A stretch of 15,066 nt of DNA from Clostridiales bacterium (GCA_012735285.1 JAAYHT010000062.1:1-15066), one strand, 5' to 3'; positions 5,448-13,155 are shown, counted from the stretch's first letter. Numbers and translations are program-made. Notes: a model not told the origin generated them from the sequence alone.

Positions 5448-6266
5448 TTATTCCAATCCATATTCCTGTTTCATTTTTTCAACATGTTTATAATGCTCAG
5501 CTCTTGATAGCTTTGAAGCTGCTTCTTCATCAAGAACGACGGTAATCTCTCCGCTATGAAGCTGTATAGCAGTTGAGGTAATTTGGGATGTGATAGGCCC
5601 TTCTAGGCATTTTGCAACTATATCAGCTTTTTTATAGCCATTTACGATCATCATAATATTTCTAGCTTCTAATATAGTTCCTATTCCCATAGTTATAGCG
5701 AAATGGGGCATCTCGCTTCGCTTGATATTGGCCCTCTTGTAAAAAGCTTCATAGTTGTCATCCAGAGTTTCCTCTGCTAAGGCCTGTACCCTAGTTCTTG
5801 AACCTAAGGAGGAACCTGGTTCATTGAATCCCCAATGACCGTCACGTCCAAGGCCTAGTAGCTGTAAATCTATACCCCCCACTTTCTTAATTTGTTCCTC
5901 ATACCATTCACAATGTTCTTTAGGGTTTTTAGTTAGTCCATCTGGGATGTAAATATTTTCTTTTTTAATATTAACATGCTTAAATAGTTCCTCATACATG
6001 AATCTGGCATAGCTTTGATCTAAATCATAGGGCTTGCTAAGATCCATTCCTACTCCAAGGTACTCATCCAGATTAAAGGTAGTGACTTGAGAGAAGTCAA
6101 GACCTTCTTCCTTGTGCATCCTAACCAGTTCCCTATAGGTCCCGATTGGGGTTGACCCTGTTGCCAGCCCTAGTACACAGTTTGGTTTAGTCCTTATATA
6201 TCTAGCTATTACATTGGCTGCGTATTTACTCATTTCTTCGTAATTTTTTTTGATAATAATATCCAT
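5448..6266 (-). CDS. nagB: Glucosamine-6-phosphate deaminase
   Basis: NagB converts glucosamine 6-phosphate to fructose 6-phosphate and ammonia in amino-sugar use. I choose ATG 6266, with GAGGG 7 bases upstream; an in-frame GTG at 6278 overlaps that ribosome site. The 272-residue protein has LGLATGSTP (residues 32-40, phosphate binding), NLDEY with Asp67, and GRDGHWGFNEPGSS with Asp142, His144 and Glu149, matching the catalytic residues of the family. Trp145 sits where Ile is usual. No nagA or amino-sugar transporter is nearby, so it stands alone. It is divergent from the Crp/Fnr-type gene. Confidence 0.95.
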   Translation of the reverse strand: MDIIIKKNYEEMSKYAANVIARYIRTKPNCVLGLATGSTPIGTYRELVRMHKEEGLDFSQVTTFNLDEYLGVGMDLSKPYDLDQSYARFMYEELFKHVNIKKENIYIPDGLTKNPKEHCEWYEEQIKKVGGIDLQLLGLGRDGHWGFNEPGSSLGSRTRVQALAEETLDDNYEAFYKRANIKRSEMPHFAITMGIGTILEARNIMMIVNGYKKADIVAKCLEGPITSQITSTAIQLHSGEITVVLDEEAASKLSRAEHYKHVEKMKQEYGLE

Positions 6267-6285
6267 TTTATCCCTCACAATTCAC

Positions 6286-6311
6286 ATCAGAATACTGATA
6301 TATTTATTATA
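6286..6311 (-). promoter_or_regulatory. nagB -10 element and small inverted repeat
   Basis: On the minus strand TATAAT (6311-6306) is a perfect -10; the spaced -35 (TTTCTA) is poor. Just downstream, over the likely start of transcription, ATCAG-AATA-CTGAT (6286-6299) is a perfect inverted repeat that could be an operator or a leader hairpin. Confidence 0.4.
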
Positions 6312-6432
6312 CTAGATGGATATTGTTTTAGAAATATAATATTACATATATTTTATCACACAAACGACTTGAAATTTCTGTCTAATCTCTTTAAGCTATA
6401 TTTACACCTCATTTGATAAAGGAGCAAAGTCG

Positions 6433-7104
6433 TTGGTAAACAAATCATTCATTGAGTTAATGAATAAATCTAAACTATTTCAAGACTTTTCGTTAGAAGA
6501 ATGCGAGAAGATATTTAATATTACGCAGCCGGCGATTAAGTTTTTTAAAAAGAATGAAAATATTATAAGTGAAGGAGATAAGGTAGACTTTATTGGCATC
6601 ATTCATTCTGGAAGAGTTGTAAATGAAAGACTTGACTACGAAGGTAATCTAAGTTTACAGCAAATATTAATACCGCCCAATATCTTTGGCTTTGATATTG
6701 CTGCAACTCCAACACAACTAAGCCCTATCAATTTAAAATGCTTGGAAGATACTCAAGTACTGTTGTTTTCATATTCAAAGCTCATCAATGATGATGCTAC
6801 TGCTGAAGATAGAATTAAATTGCTTAACAATTTGTTAACACTATTTGCAAATGAAAACATTAGAAGATTATATAAAATAGAGATCTTAACCCAGAAATCA
6901 CTTCGCAAACGAATAATGTTGTATTTAAACCGTATTTCACAAAAAGAAGGTTCAAACAGTTTTAGAATTCCTTTGGATCGTTCCCAGTTAGCTCAGTATT
7001 TAAATGTCAATCGCAGTGCCTTGTCGGCTGAATTAAGCAAAATGAAAAAAGAAGGCCTTATTGATTTCAATAAAAATCAGTTTAGTATAAATAAAAAGTT
7101 ATAA
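6433..7104 (+). CDS. Crp/Fnr-family transcriptional regulator
   Basis: The gene begins at TTG 6433, with AAAGGAG (6418-6424) 8 bases upstream; no ATG or GTG fits. The 223-residue protein has an N-terminal cyclic-nucleotide-binding-like barrel (about residues 15-120; IISEGDKVDFIGIIHSGRV is the usual core) and a C-terminal winged helix with the recognition region LAQYLNVNRSALSAELSKM (186-204). It has only two cysteines (24 and 103), far from an Fnr-type cluster arrangement, so it does not look like an Fe-S oxygen sensor. The ligand is unknown. It precedes the molybdenum operon in the same direction but is separated from it by a strong terminator, so regulation of that operon is plausible but unproven. 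Confidence 0.88.
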   Translation: MVNKSFIELMNKSKLFQDFSLEECEKIFNITQPAIKFFKKNENIISEGDKVDFIGIIHSGRVVNERLDYEGNLSLQQILIPPNIFGFDIAATPTQLSPINLKCLEDTQVLLFSYSKLINDDATAEDRIKLLNNLLTLFANENIRRLYKIEILTQKSLRKRIMLYLNRISQKEGSNSFRIPLDRSQLAQYLNVNRSALSAELSKMKKEGLIDFNKNQFSINKKL

Positions 7105-7150
7105 TTGCAATAAGAAAGAATTATAACGATTTCATAGAATTTGTGTTTTT

Positions 7151-7185
7151 ATGTTGGTGTGCCAACATACTTTTTTTGTTTTTAT
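7151..7185 (+). terminator. Intrinsic terminator after the Crp/Fnr-type gene
   Basis: ATGTTGG (7151-7157) and CCAACAT (7162-7168) form a 7-bp stem with loop TGTG, followed by AC and a run of seven T, then a further T-rich stretch. This is a strong intrinsic terminator. Confidence 0.85.
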
Positions 7186-7225
7186 TTAAAATATAGCAAG
7201 CATATCTGTTAGGTGGAGGGTAACT

Positions 7226-8050
7226 ATGAATCATTTAAAGCAAATAGCTCAAGAACTGATTGATAAGGAAGAAGGTTTTGTCGTAGCAAAAGTGCTTGAA
7301 ACATCTGGATCAACACCTAGAAAAAGCGGGGCTATGCTTTTAGTATCGCAGGATGGTAGGCAATATGGTACTGTCGGAGGTGGGCAGTTAGAAGCAGAAG
7401 TAATAAAAGCTTCTTTAGAAGTTCTAAAAACAAAAGAATCTAAAGTCTACCATTATGTTATTGATTCAAGTTTACAGGATTCGTTAGACATGATATGCGG
7501 CGGAGATGTGGATATAAGTATCGAATATATTGATAAAAGGAATGCCTAAAGCTTTTTAGGAAGTTTCGATCAAGTAAAAACAGCATACATATTCGGAGCA
7601 AGACATATAGGTAAAGCTCTTGAACCTATTTTAAGATATATCGGATTTGAAACAGTAGTAATAGATGACCGACCTGAATTCTCAAACAGGGAGCGTTTTC
7701 CCCATGCTTCAGATGTAATAACTGTAAGAGATTATAGCAATGTTTATGAAAATATAACGACAGATGAAAACAGCTATATAATAATCGTGACAAGAGGTCA
7801 TAGGGGTGATTACGAGGTATTGAAACAGTCCCTTGCACAAAAGCATGAATATATAGGAATGATAGGAAGCAAGAAAAAAATAGCCGAAACTTTTAAAAAG
7901 TTACAGGAAAATGGCTTTTCCAACGAAGAGTTGGATGCTGTCTATACTCCTATTGGAATAGAGATTCATGCGGATACTCCTGAGGAGATTGCTATTAGTA
8001 TTGCTGCGGAAATGATAATGGTAAGGGCAGGTCATGGTAAGAAAAAGTAA
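7226..8050 (+). pseudogene. xdhC: XdhC-family Mo-hydroxylase maturation factor, interrupted by an in-frame TAA
   Basis: XdhC proteins bind sulfurated molybdenum cofactor and pass it to xanthine-dehydrogenase-type hydroxylases. Codons 1-107 (7226-7546) encode the XdhC/CoxI domain with GSTPRKSGAML, GTVGGGQLE and MICGGDVD. Codon 108 is TAA (7547-7549). The same frame then runs on to 8050 with the C-terminal Rossmann domain: AYIFGARHIGKALEPIL, VIDDRPEF, VTRGHRGDYE, YIGMIGSKKK and YTPIGIEI. No ATG, GTG or TTG occurs in frame after the stop until GTG 7785-7787, well inside the Rossmann domain, so a separate second gene is unlikely. The Rossmann motif reads GAR (AGA, 7601-7603) where GAG is expected. 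The start has GGTGGAGGG upstream. The 3' end overlaps the next gene by 17 bases. I infer a recently inactivated gene; readthrough or a functional lone N-terminal domain remain possible. Confidence 0.85.
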
Positions 8051-9275
8051 TGTATGCGCACTAATTTTAGCTGCTGGACGTTCTTCTCGAATGGGCAGGT
8101 TTAAACCATTGTTATCCATCGATGGGGTTACCGCAATTGAAAGGATAATAGATACTTTTAATGAAGCAGGTCTGCAGCAGATAGTAGTAATAACTGGATA
8201 TAACGAAGAGAAGCTATTGCCCGTTTTGAGAAAGAAAAATGTAGACATAGTACATAACAAAGATTTCGATAAGGGTATGTTTGAGTCTATTAAAACAGGA
8301 CTAAGAGCATGTAAATTACCCGCGGATGGTTTTTTATTGATGCTTGTTGATATTCCCTTAGTTACCACTGATATCATTGACTTAATTTTAAAAAAACATA
8401 AAGAATGTCCTGATAGATTCATAGTGCCATGTTTTCATGGGAAAAAAGGCCACCCACTATTTATCCCATCAAAGTACAAGGATGAGATAGTATGCTATGA
8501 AGGCCAAGGTGGACTTAAAGCTATAACGACAAAGTATGAAACAGAGATGATAAGGCTGGAAGTAGGTTGCGAGTCTGTTGTTTTAGATATGGACACTCCT
8601 GAGGGTTATAAAGAAATATTGGATTATAGCAGAGTACTTAAGGGTGGCAAAATATATAGCTTGAATGAATTATTAGAAGGTCGTAGACTTTTTCTCATTA
8701 GACATGGGGAAACAATACAACATAAAGAAAAGATCTTCATGGGCCAATACGATGTTGCTTTGTCGGAAAAGGGACGTTCTCAAGCAATAGATGCTGGTAA
8801 AAGACTTAAAGAATATGATATTAACACAGATCGCATATATTCAAGTGATTTAGCCAGGGCAAAAGAGACTGCCGGTCTGATAGCAGAGCTGCTTAATCTA
8901 AATCTAATATGTAATTCAAACTTTAGAGAACTGTCACTTGGTGAGTGGGACGGCAGACCTATAAGCGAAATTAAAAGGCTTTATCCTGAAGAATACGAAA
9001 AGAGGGGCGAAAAGCTTGTTGAGTATAAGTTTGGAAACAAGTTTGAAAACTTTTATGATCTAAGATACAGAGCAGTTAAAGCTATGAAAAGGATTTTACA
9101 AGAAGATAAGAACTCTGACTTGGTTCTTGTTGCCCATTCGGGTGTAATTAAAGTTTTACTCAGTGAGGTTAATAAAACAGATATATCTGATGAAATAAAA
9201 AGACCTATAGAAAATGGAGAGATACTATTAATAGACAAGAGGAGAGGAAGTCATGAAAGAAGTTTCGGTTTATGA
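8034..9275 (+). CDS. Fused MocA-like nucleotidyltransferase and histidine phosphatase
   Basis: A 413-residue two-domain protein. Residues 7-200 form a MobA/MocA-like nucleotidyltransferase: LILAAGRSSRMGRFKPLL (10-27) is the NTP-binding loop, MLVDIPLV (103-110) carries the metal-binding Asp, and HPLFIPS follows. MocA makes molybdopterin cytosine dinucleotide, the cofactor of hydroxylases helped by XdhC, which fits the neighbours. Residues 218-400 form a phosphoglycerate-mutase-like histidine phosphatase: LIRHGET with phospho-accepting His224, SSDLARAKET, FRELSLGEWDG, and AHSGV with His368. These resemble the alpha-ribazole phosphatase group. What the phosphatase acts on here is unknown. Translation is probably coupled to xdhC (17-base overlap) and to the next gene (23-base overlap). 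Both active sites look intact. Confidence 0.88.
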   Translation: MVRKSNVCALILAAGRSSRMGRFKPLLSIDGVTAIERIIDTFNEAGLQQIVVITGYNEEKLLPVLRKKNVDIVHNKDFDKGMFESIKTGLRACKLPADGFLLMLVDIPLVTTDIIDLILKKHKECPDRFIVPCFHGKKGHPLFIPSKYKDEIVCYEGQGGLKAITTKYETEMIRLEVGCESVVLDMDTPEGYKEILDYSRVLKGGKIYSLNELLEGRRLFLIRHGETIQHKEKIFMGQYDVALSEKGRSQAIDAGKRLKEYDINTDRIYSSDLARAKETAGLIAELLNLNLICNSNFRELSLGEWDGRPISEIKRLYPEEYEKRGEKLVEYKFGNKFENFYDLRYRAVKAMKRILQEDKNSDLVLVAHSGVIKVLLSEVNKTDISDEIKRPIENGEILLIDKRRGSHERSFGL

Positions 9276-10275
9276 TGCAGTAGGAAAGGTGCTAATACAC
9301 GATTTAACCCAGATTATACCCGGAGAATACAAGGGGAGCAGGTTTAAGAAGGGTCATGTAATACGTGAAGAAGATATTGAGCTTCTTTTAAAGATGGGGA
9401 AATAGCATCTTTATGTACTCGAAAAAGGAGACACTGATAATCATGAAAATGAAGCAGCTATACGTATTGCTAAGGCAGCTGCAGGAAAGGGAATTAAACT
9501 AACTGAGCCAAGTGAAGGTAAGGTCGAACTAATTGCCGAATACGACGGATTGCTTAAGGTCAATACCGATGTTTTGGCTGAGCTTATAGACCAAGACGAG
9601 GTAATGTTTGCCACACTGCATAAAAACCAGGTGGTAAAATCCGGTGAAAAGGTTGCAGGAACACGTGTAATACCTTTGTTTGTAAGAGAAGAAATAGTGA
9701 CTAAAGCTGAAGAGGTCCTAAAAAAAGACACTTTAATTGAAGTGCTTCCTTTAAAACCGTTCAAGGTTGGACTAGTTACCACAGGAAGTGAAGTATATTC
9801 AGGAATAATTAAAGATGAGTTCGGACCAGTTCTAAAAAGAAAGTTTAGTAATCTAGGAAGCACAGTAGTTAAGCAACTATTTTCAGATGATGATGAAGAT
9901 ATGATTGCAGATTGCATACGAGAACTACTTGATGAAGGAGTTGACATGATAGGAGTAACAGGCGGGATGTCTGTTGATCCTGATGACAAAACTCCAACAG
10001 GCATAAGGAAGGCAGGGGGAGAAATTGTTTTATATGGTGCACCTGTACTTCCAGGAGCAATGTTTTTATTAGCATACATAGGAAAGATTCCGGTTGTGGG
10101 TTTGCCTGGATGTGTAATGTACAGCAAAACCAGCATATTTGATCTTATAGTCCCAAGAATACTAGCAGGGGAAACTCCTACTAGGGAAGATATTAAAAAA
10201 CTTGCTCACGGAGGTCTATGTCGTAGTTGTGAGGGTTGCAGTTATCCAAACTGCGGGTATGGAAAGACATGTTGA
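9253..10275 (+). pseudogene. MoeA-like molybdopterin-binding protein, interrupted by an in-frame TAG
   Basis: The frame starts at ATG 9253 behind AGGAGAGGAAG. Fifty codons run through MKEVSVYDAVGKVLIHDLTQ to LLLKMGK, then TAG (9403-9405), then the same frame continues HLYVLEKGD...HENEAA to TGA at 10273. Family members usually have a residue such as Glu between MGK and H, so GAG to TAG is a simple explanation. The rest looks sound: VGLVTTGSE (about 172-180) and GGMSVDPDD (237-245) are the molybdopterin-binding fold motifs, and VVGLPGCVMY follows. The C-terminus has five cysteines in CRSCEGCSYPNCGYGKTC. The frame has no ATG, GTG or TTG between the stop and TTG 9550, so reinitiation would lose the N-terminal third. 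Such proteins insert or handle molybdenum cofactor beside XdhC and MocA. Inactivation, readthrough and sequence error are all open. Confidence 0.85.
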
Positions 10276-10288
10276 TAGGGGGTATATG

Positions 10289-11026
10289 ATGGATAAAGAT
10301 CAGCTCTATGCAAAACTTAAAGACTATTTAAAAAGAGTAGCTACAGAGAATGATCTAATGAAAGACAAGGTGCTGGTAAAAGGGCGTGTGCTTTCAAACA
10401 AAGAAGCTATCGGTAATCCCACTCGTCAGGACTATCCTCTACTGAAGGGTAAAGAAAAGCTATTACAGGCTGAGTTCAAAGGTTGTTGCGGGCAGGCTTT
10501 TACAGACAGCCCAGGAAATTTTCAAGGGACCTTGTCAGAATTTCTGGAAAGACCTTTAGAAAGCAACTTTGAAAGGGCATCCTTTGTGGCTGTATTAAAT
10601 GCCGTAATGCGCCACCTTAATTTGATCGATGGAACTATTCATTGCAAAGATGATGAGCCAGAAGAGTGCGCAAAGAAGATTGTAGACCATATTAAACAAA
10701 ACTATGGGAATCCTAGAGTTGCTATGATAGGTTTACAACCTGCTATACTGGCTCAGTGTTCTTCAGTGTTCAAGGTTCGCTTGGTGGATTTAGATCCGGA
10801 TAATATTGGTACTATAAAAAGTGGTGTATTGATAGAAGATGCTGATACTAATACCAAAGAGGTACTGGAATGGGCAGACTTGGTATTGGTAACAGGTAGC
10901 ACCGTTGCAAACGGTACTATAGTAAACTTTTTAGAATTAGATAAACCAACCATATTTTATGGAACTTCTATAGCTGGAACAGCTAAGATTTTAGGAGTTG
11001 ATCGTTTCTGCGTATGTTCTAGTTAA
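10289..11026 (+). CDS. DUF364 domain protein of the molybdenum operon
   Basis: The start is ATG 10289, 6 bases after AGGGGG. The 245-residue protein has EFKGCCGQAFTD (about residues 62-73), the motif I associate with the DUF364 N-terminal part, and RVAMIGLQPAIL (143-154), VRLVDLDPDNIG and DLVLVTGSTVANGTI (198-211) in a Rossmann-like C-terminal half ending in TIFYGTSIAGTAKIL. DUF364 is described as a putative heavy-metal chelation domain, and members often neighbour molybdate or tungstate transport genes. Its position between the MoeA-like gene (13 bases downstream of it) and modA fits a metal-handling role, but the biochemical function is unknown. Its stop codon overlaps the modA ribosome site, indicating tight coupling. 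Confidence 0.82.
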   Translation: MDKDQLYAKLKDYLKRVATENDLMKDKVLVKGRVLSNKEAIGNPTRQDYPLLKGKEKLLQAEFKGCCGQAFTDSPGNFQGTLSEFLERPLESNFERASFVAVLNAVMRHLNLIDGTIHCKDDEPEECAKKIVDHIKQNYGNPRVAMIGLQPAILAQCSSVFKVRLVDLDPDNIGTIKSGVLIEDADTNTKEVLEWADLVLVTGSTVANGTIVNFLELDKPTIFYGTSIAGTAKILGVDRFCVCSS

Positions 11027-11039
11027 GGAGATGCTGAAA

Positions 11040-11810
11040 TTGAGAAAAAGGCTATGCATAATCGTAATTATAACCCTAATAGGCACATTTTTTATTGGAT
11101 GCACTAGTAATGATAGCAAAAGGGAAATAAATATTTCAGCTGCAGCCAGCCTGATGGAGGCTATGGAGGAAATTAAGGCTGAATATGAGAAAATGAGTGA
11201 TAGTAATCTGGTTTTAAATTTTGGTTCATCTGGAGCTTTGAAAAAGCAAATACAAGAAGGGGCACCTTGTGATATTTTTATTTCAGCATCCAAGGATCAT
11301 ATGGATGATTTGGTTAAAGAAGGTTTTGTAATTGAAAACACGGAGATTGATCTTTTAGCCAATACTTTAACCTTAATAGCTGCTAAAGAAAAAGCCCATA
11401 TTGTAAGTTTAGATAATCTTACAGATGATAGAATAGAAAGTATATCTATAGCTACTCCGGATTCCGCACCTGTTGGGAAGTATTCTAAGCAGGCTTTGGA
11501 GAAGTTAGGAATCTGGGACAAGGTTACACAAAAACTTGTTTATGCAAAGGATGTAAAACAAGTTTTAGAATACGTTGACTCAGGAAATGCTGACTGCGGC
11601 TTTGTATATCACTCCGATGCCATAACTCTTGATGACGGCGTTGTTATCGAAAAAGTGGACAAGAATTTACATGCCCCCATCCTTTACCCGGTTGGGATAA
11701 TTAAAGAGTCGAAGAATATAGAAGCTGCTGAGGCATTTCTTGATTTTCTAATAGCTGAGAATATTAAAGATATATTTAGGAAATACGGATTTGAAGTAAT
11801 CATTAAATGA
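11040..11810 (+). CDS. modA: Molybdate ABC transporter substrate-binding lipoprotein
   Basis: I choose TTG 11040: AAGGAG (11025-11030) lies 9 bases upstream, whereas the in-frame ATG at 11031 abuts it. The 256-residue product has a lysine/arginine n-region, a hydrophobic core and the lipobox FFIGC with Cys21, so it is anchored outside the membrane. The mature part starts INISAAASLMEAMEEI, the ModA signature, followed by LNFGSSGALKKQIQEGAPCDIFISAS, where the Ser and Ala residues line the oxyanion site. DSAPVGKYSKQAL and DCGFVYHSDA follow, also typical. It captures molybdate (tungstate cannot be excluded) for ModB and ModC. Its TGA overlaps an ATG of the next frame. Confidence 0.93.
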   Translation: MRKRLCIIVIITLIGTFFIGCTSNDSKREINISAAASLMEAMEEIKAEYEKMSDSNLVLNFGSSGALKKQIQEGAPCDIFISASKDHMDDLVKEGFVIENTEIDLLANTLTLIAAKEKAHIVSLDNLTDDRIESISIATPDSAPVGKYSKQALEKLGIWDKVTQKLVYAKDVKQVLEYVDSGNADCGFVYHSDAITLDDGVVIEKVDKNLHAPILYPVGIIKESKNIEAAEAFLDFLIAENIKDIFRKYGFEVIIK

Positions 11811-11821
11811 GGAGACTTATA

Positions 11822-12511
11822 ATGCTGTCACCAATATTTCTATCACTCAGAATTGCTACTATAGCCACTGTATTTTCTTTGATATTTGGAATATTGATGG
11901 CCTATCTTTTGAATAAAAGAAATATACCGGGTAAGAGTATCTGGGAAACCCTTCTTATACTCCCCATGATACTCCCACCCTCTGTAACAGGTTATATTCT
12001 CTTAATAGCATTTGGGAAAAGGGGATTTATAGGCAAATTTTTGCTTGAGACCTTCGGGGTGCAGGTGGTATTCACATGGGTAGGTGCCGTAATTGCATCT
12101 TTCATAGTCTCACTTCCCTTAATGTATCAAAATGTTAAGACCGCTTTTATAAGCACGGATCCTATTTATGAGAAGGCAGCTGAAACACTTGGCAGCAGCG
12201 AATTAAAAAAGTTCATGACAATAACCATTCCTTTAGCCTGGCCGGGCATTATAAGTGGGATTGTGCTCTCATTTGCAAGGGCTATCGGTGAATTCGGCGC
12301 CACACTTATGATTGCGGGAAATATTCCGGGAAAAACTCAAACAATTCCTACAGCTATATATTTTGCTGTTGAATCCGGTAACGATGAGCTTGCAAACAAG
12401 CTGGTGATTATAATGACGGTGTTCAGCTTTGCGTTGATCCTGGGACTCAATGCCTGGTTAAAGGGAAAGAACTATATAGGGAGATTATATGAGCACTTAT
12501 TTCAATATTAA
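11822..12511 (+). CDS. modB: Molybdate ABC transporter permease
   Basis: The start is ATG 11822, with GAGGAG 7 bases upstream; an in-frame ATG at 11807 overlaps the modA stop and lacks spacing. The 229-residue protein has several hydrophobic membrane segments, beginning FLSLRIATIATVFSLIFGI, and the permease cytoplasmic loop EKAAETLGSSELKKFMTITI...PLAWPGIISG, followed by ARAIGEFGATLMIAG, which is typical of ModB. It forms the membrane channel with ModC as ATPase. Its end overlaps modC by 23 bases. Confidence 0.94.
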   Translation: MLSPIFLSLRIATIATVFSLIFGILMAYLLNKRNIPGKSIWETLLILPMILPPSVTGYILLIAFGKRGFIGKFLLETFGVQVVFTWVGAVIASFIVSLPLMYQNVKTAFISTDPIYEKAAETLGSSELKKFMTITIPLAWPGIISGIVLSFARAIGEFGATLMIAGNIPGKTQTIPTAIYFAVESGNDELANKLVIIMTVFSFALILGLNAWLKGKNYIGRLYEHLFQY

Positions 12512-13151
12512 AAAGAAACTCGACCATTTTACGCTTAATATAGAATATGGATTTGAAAGCGGTGTACTTGTTATATTAGGTGAATCGGGAGCAGGTAAAA
12601 CCACTCTGTTAAACTGTATTTCCGGTTTACTAACACCTGATCAGGGCAGGGTGGAAATTGGTGGTACAGTTGTTTTCGACAGCGAGGAAAATATTAATGT
12701 GCCAACTAGGTTGAGGAATATCGGGTATCTATTCCAAAACTATGCCTTGTTTCCCAATATGAGTGTAGAAGATAATATTTATTACGGAATAAAGAACAAG
12801 AAGGAATATAAAGATAGGGAAAAAAGAAAAGAGTTACTATCCTATTCTGAATATATTATGAAAACCTTCGGGATTTACCACCTGAGAAAAAAGTACCCTA
12901 AACATATATCGGGTGGAGAAAAGCAGAGGGTTGCTTTATCCCGAGCTATTGTTACAAAACCTAGACTTTTATTGCTTGATGAACCTTTTTCTGCCTTGGA
13001 TGAAGATACCAAGCAGGTGATCTATAATGAATTTACTTTATTCAAGCAGCTCTTTAACATACCTACAATTCTTATAACCCACAACAAAAGAGAGTGTGAA
13101 TTGTTTGCAGATCATATGATAGTTATTAAAAACGGGAAACTGTCTTCTTAA
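12489..13151 (+). CDS. modC: Molybdate ABC transporter ATP-binding protein, short form
   Basis: A 220-residue ABC ATPase with Walker A GESGAGKTT (residues 31-39), Q-loop Gln83, signature SGGEKQR (141-147), Walker B LLLLDE (160-165), D-loop SALDE and H-loop His198. It powers ModB-dependent molybdate import. Canonical ModC of E. coli is about 350 residues with a C-terminal molybdate-binding regulatory domain; that domain is absent here and the gene ends cleanly at a terminator, so feedback inhibition through ModC is not expected. AGGGAGA precedes the ATG inside modB. It is the last gene of the operon. Confidence 0.93.
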   Translation: MSTYFNIKKKLDHFTLNIEYGFESGVLVILGESGAGKTTLLNCISGLLTPDQGRVEIGGTVVFDSEENINVPTRLRNIGYLFQNYALFPNMSVEDNIYYGIKNKKEYKDREKRKELLSYSEYIMKTFGIYHLRKKYPKHISGGEKQRVALSRAIVTKPRLLLLDEPFSALDEDTKQVIYNEFTLFKQLFNIPTILITHNKRECELFADHMIVIKNGKLSS

Positions 13152-13155
13152 TATA

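Noticed and set aside
7151..7168. ATGTTGG/CCAACAT as an operator for the molybdenum operon
   Set aside because: The run of seven T directly after the stem makes a terminator the better explanation, though a dual role cannot be excluded.
7901..8422. Minus-strand open frame of 173 codons
   Set aside because: It is antisense to the xdhC end and the MocA-like domain, whose motifs are clear on the plus strand.
7547..9405. Selenocysteine or pyrrolysine insertion at the in-frame stops
   Set aside because: The stops are TAA and TAG, not TGA, so selenocysteine does not apply. TAA cannot be pyrrolysine, and no pyl genes or matching structure are seen.
9441..10136. Long minus-strand open frame (231 codons)
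   Set aside because: It mirrors the MoeA-like coding strand, is very rich in Ser, Thr and Pro as antisense frames are, and has no ribosome site.
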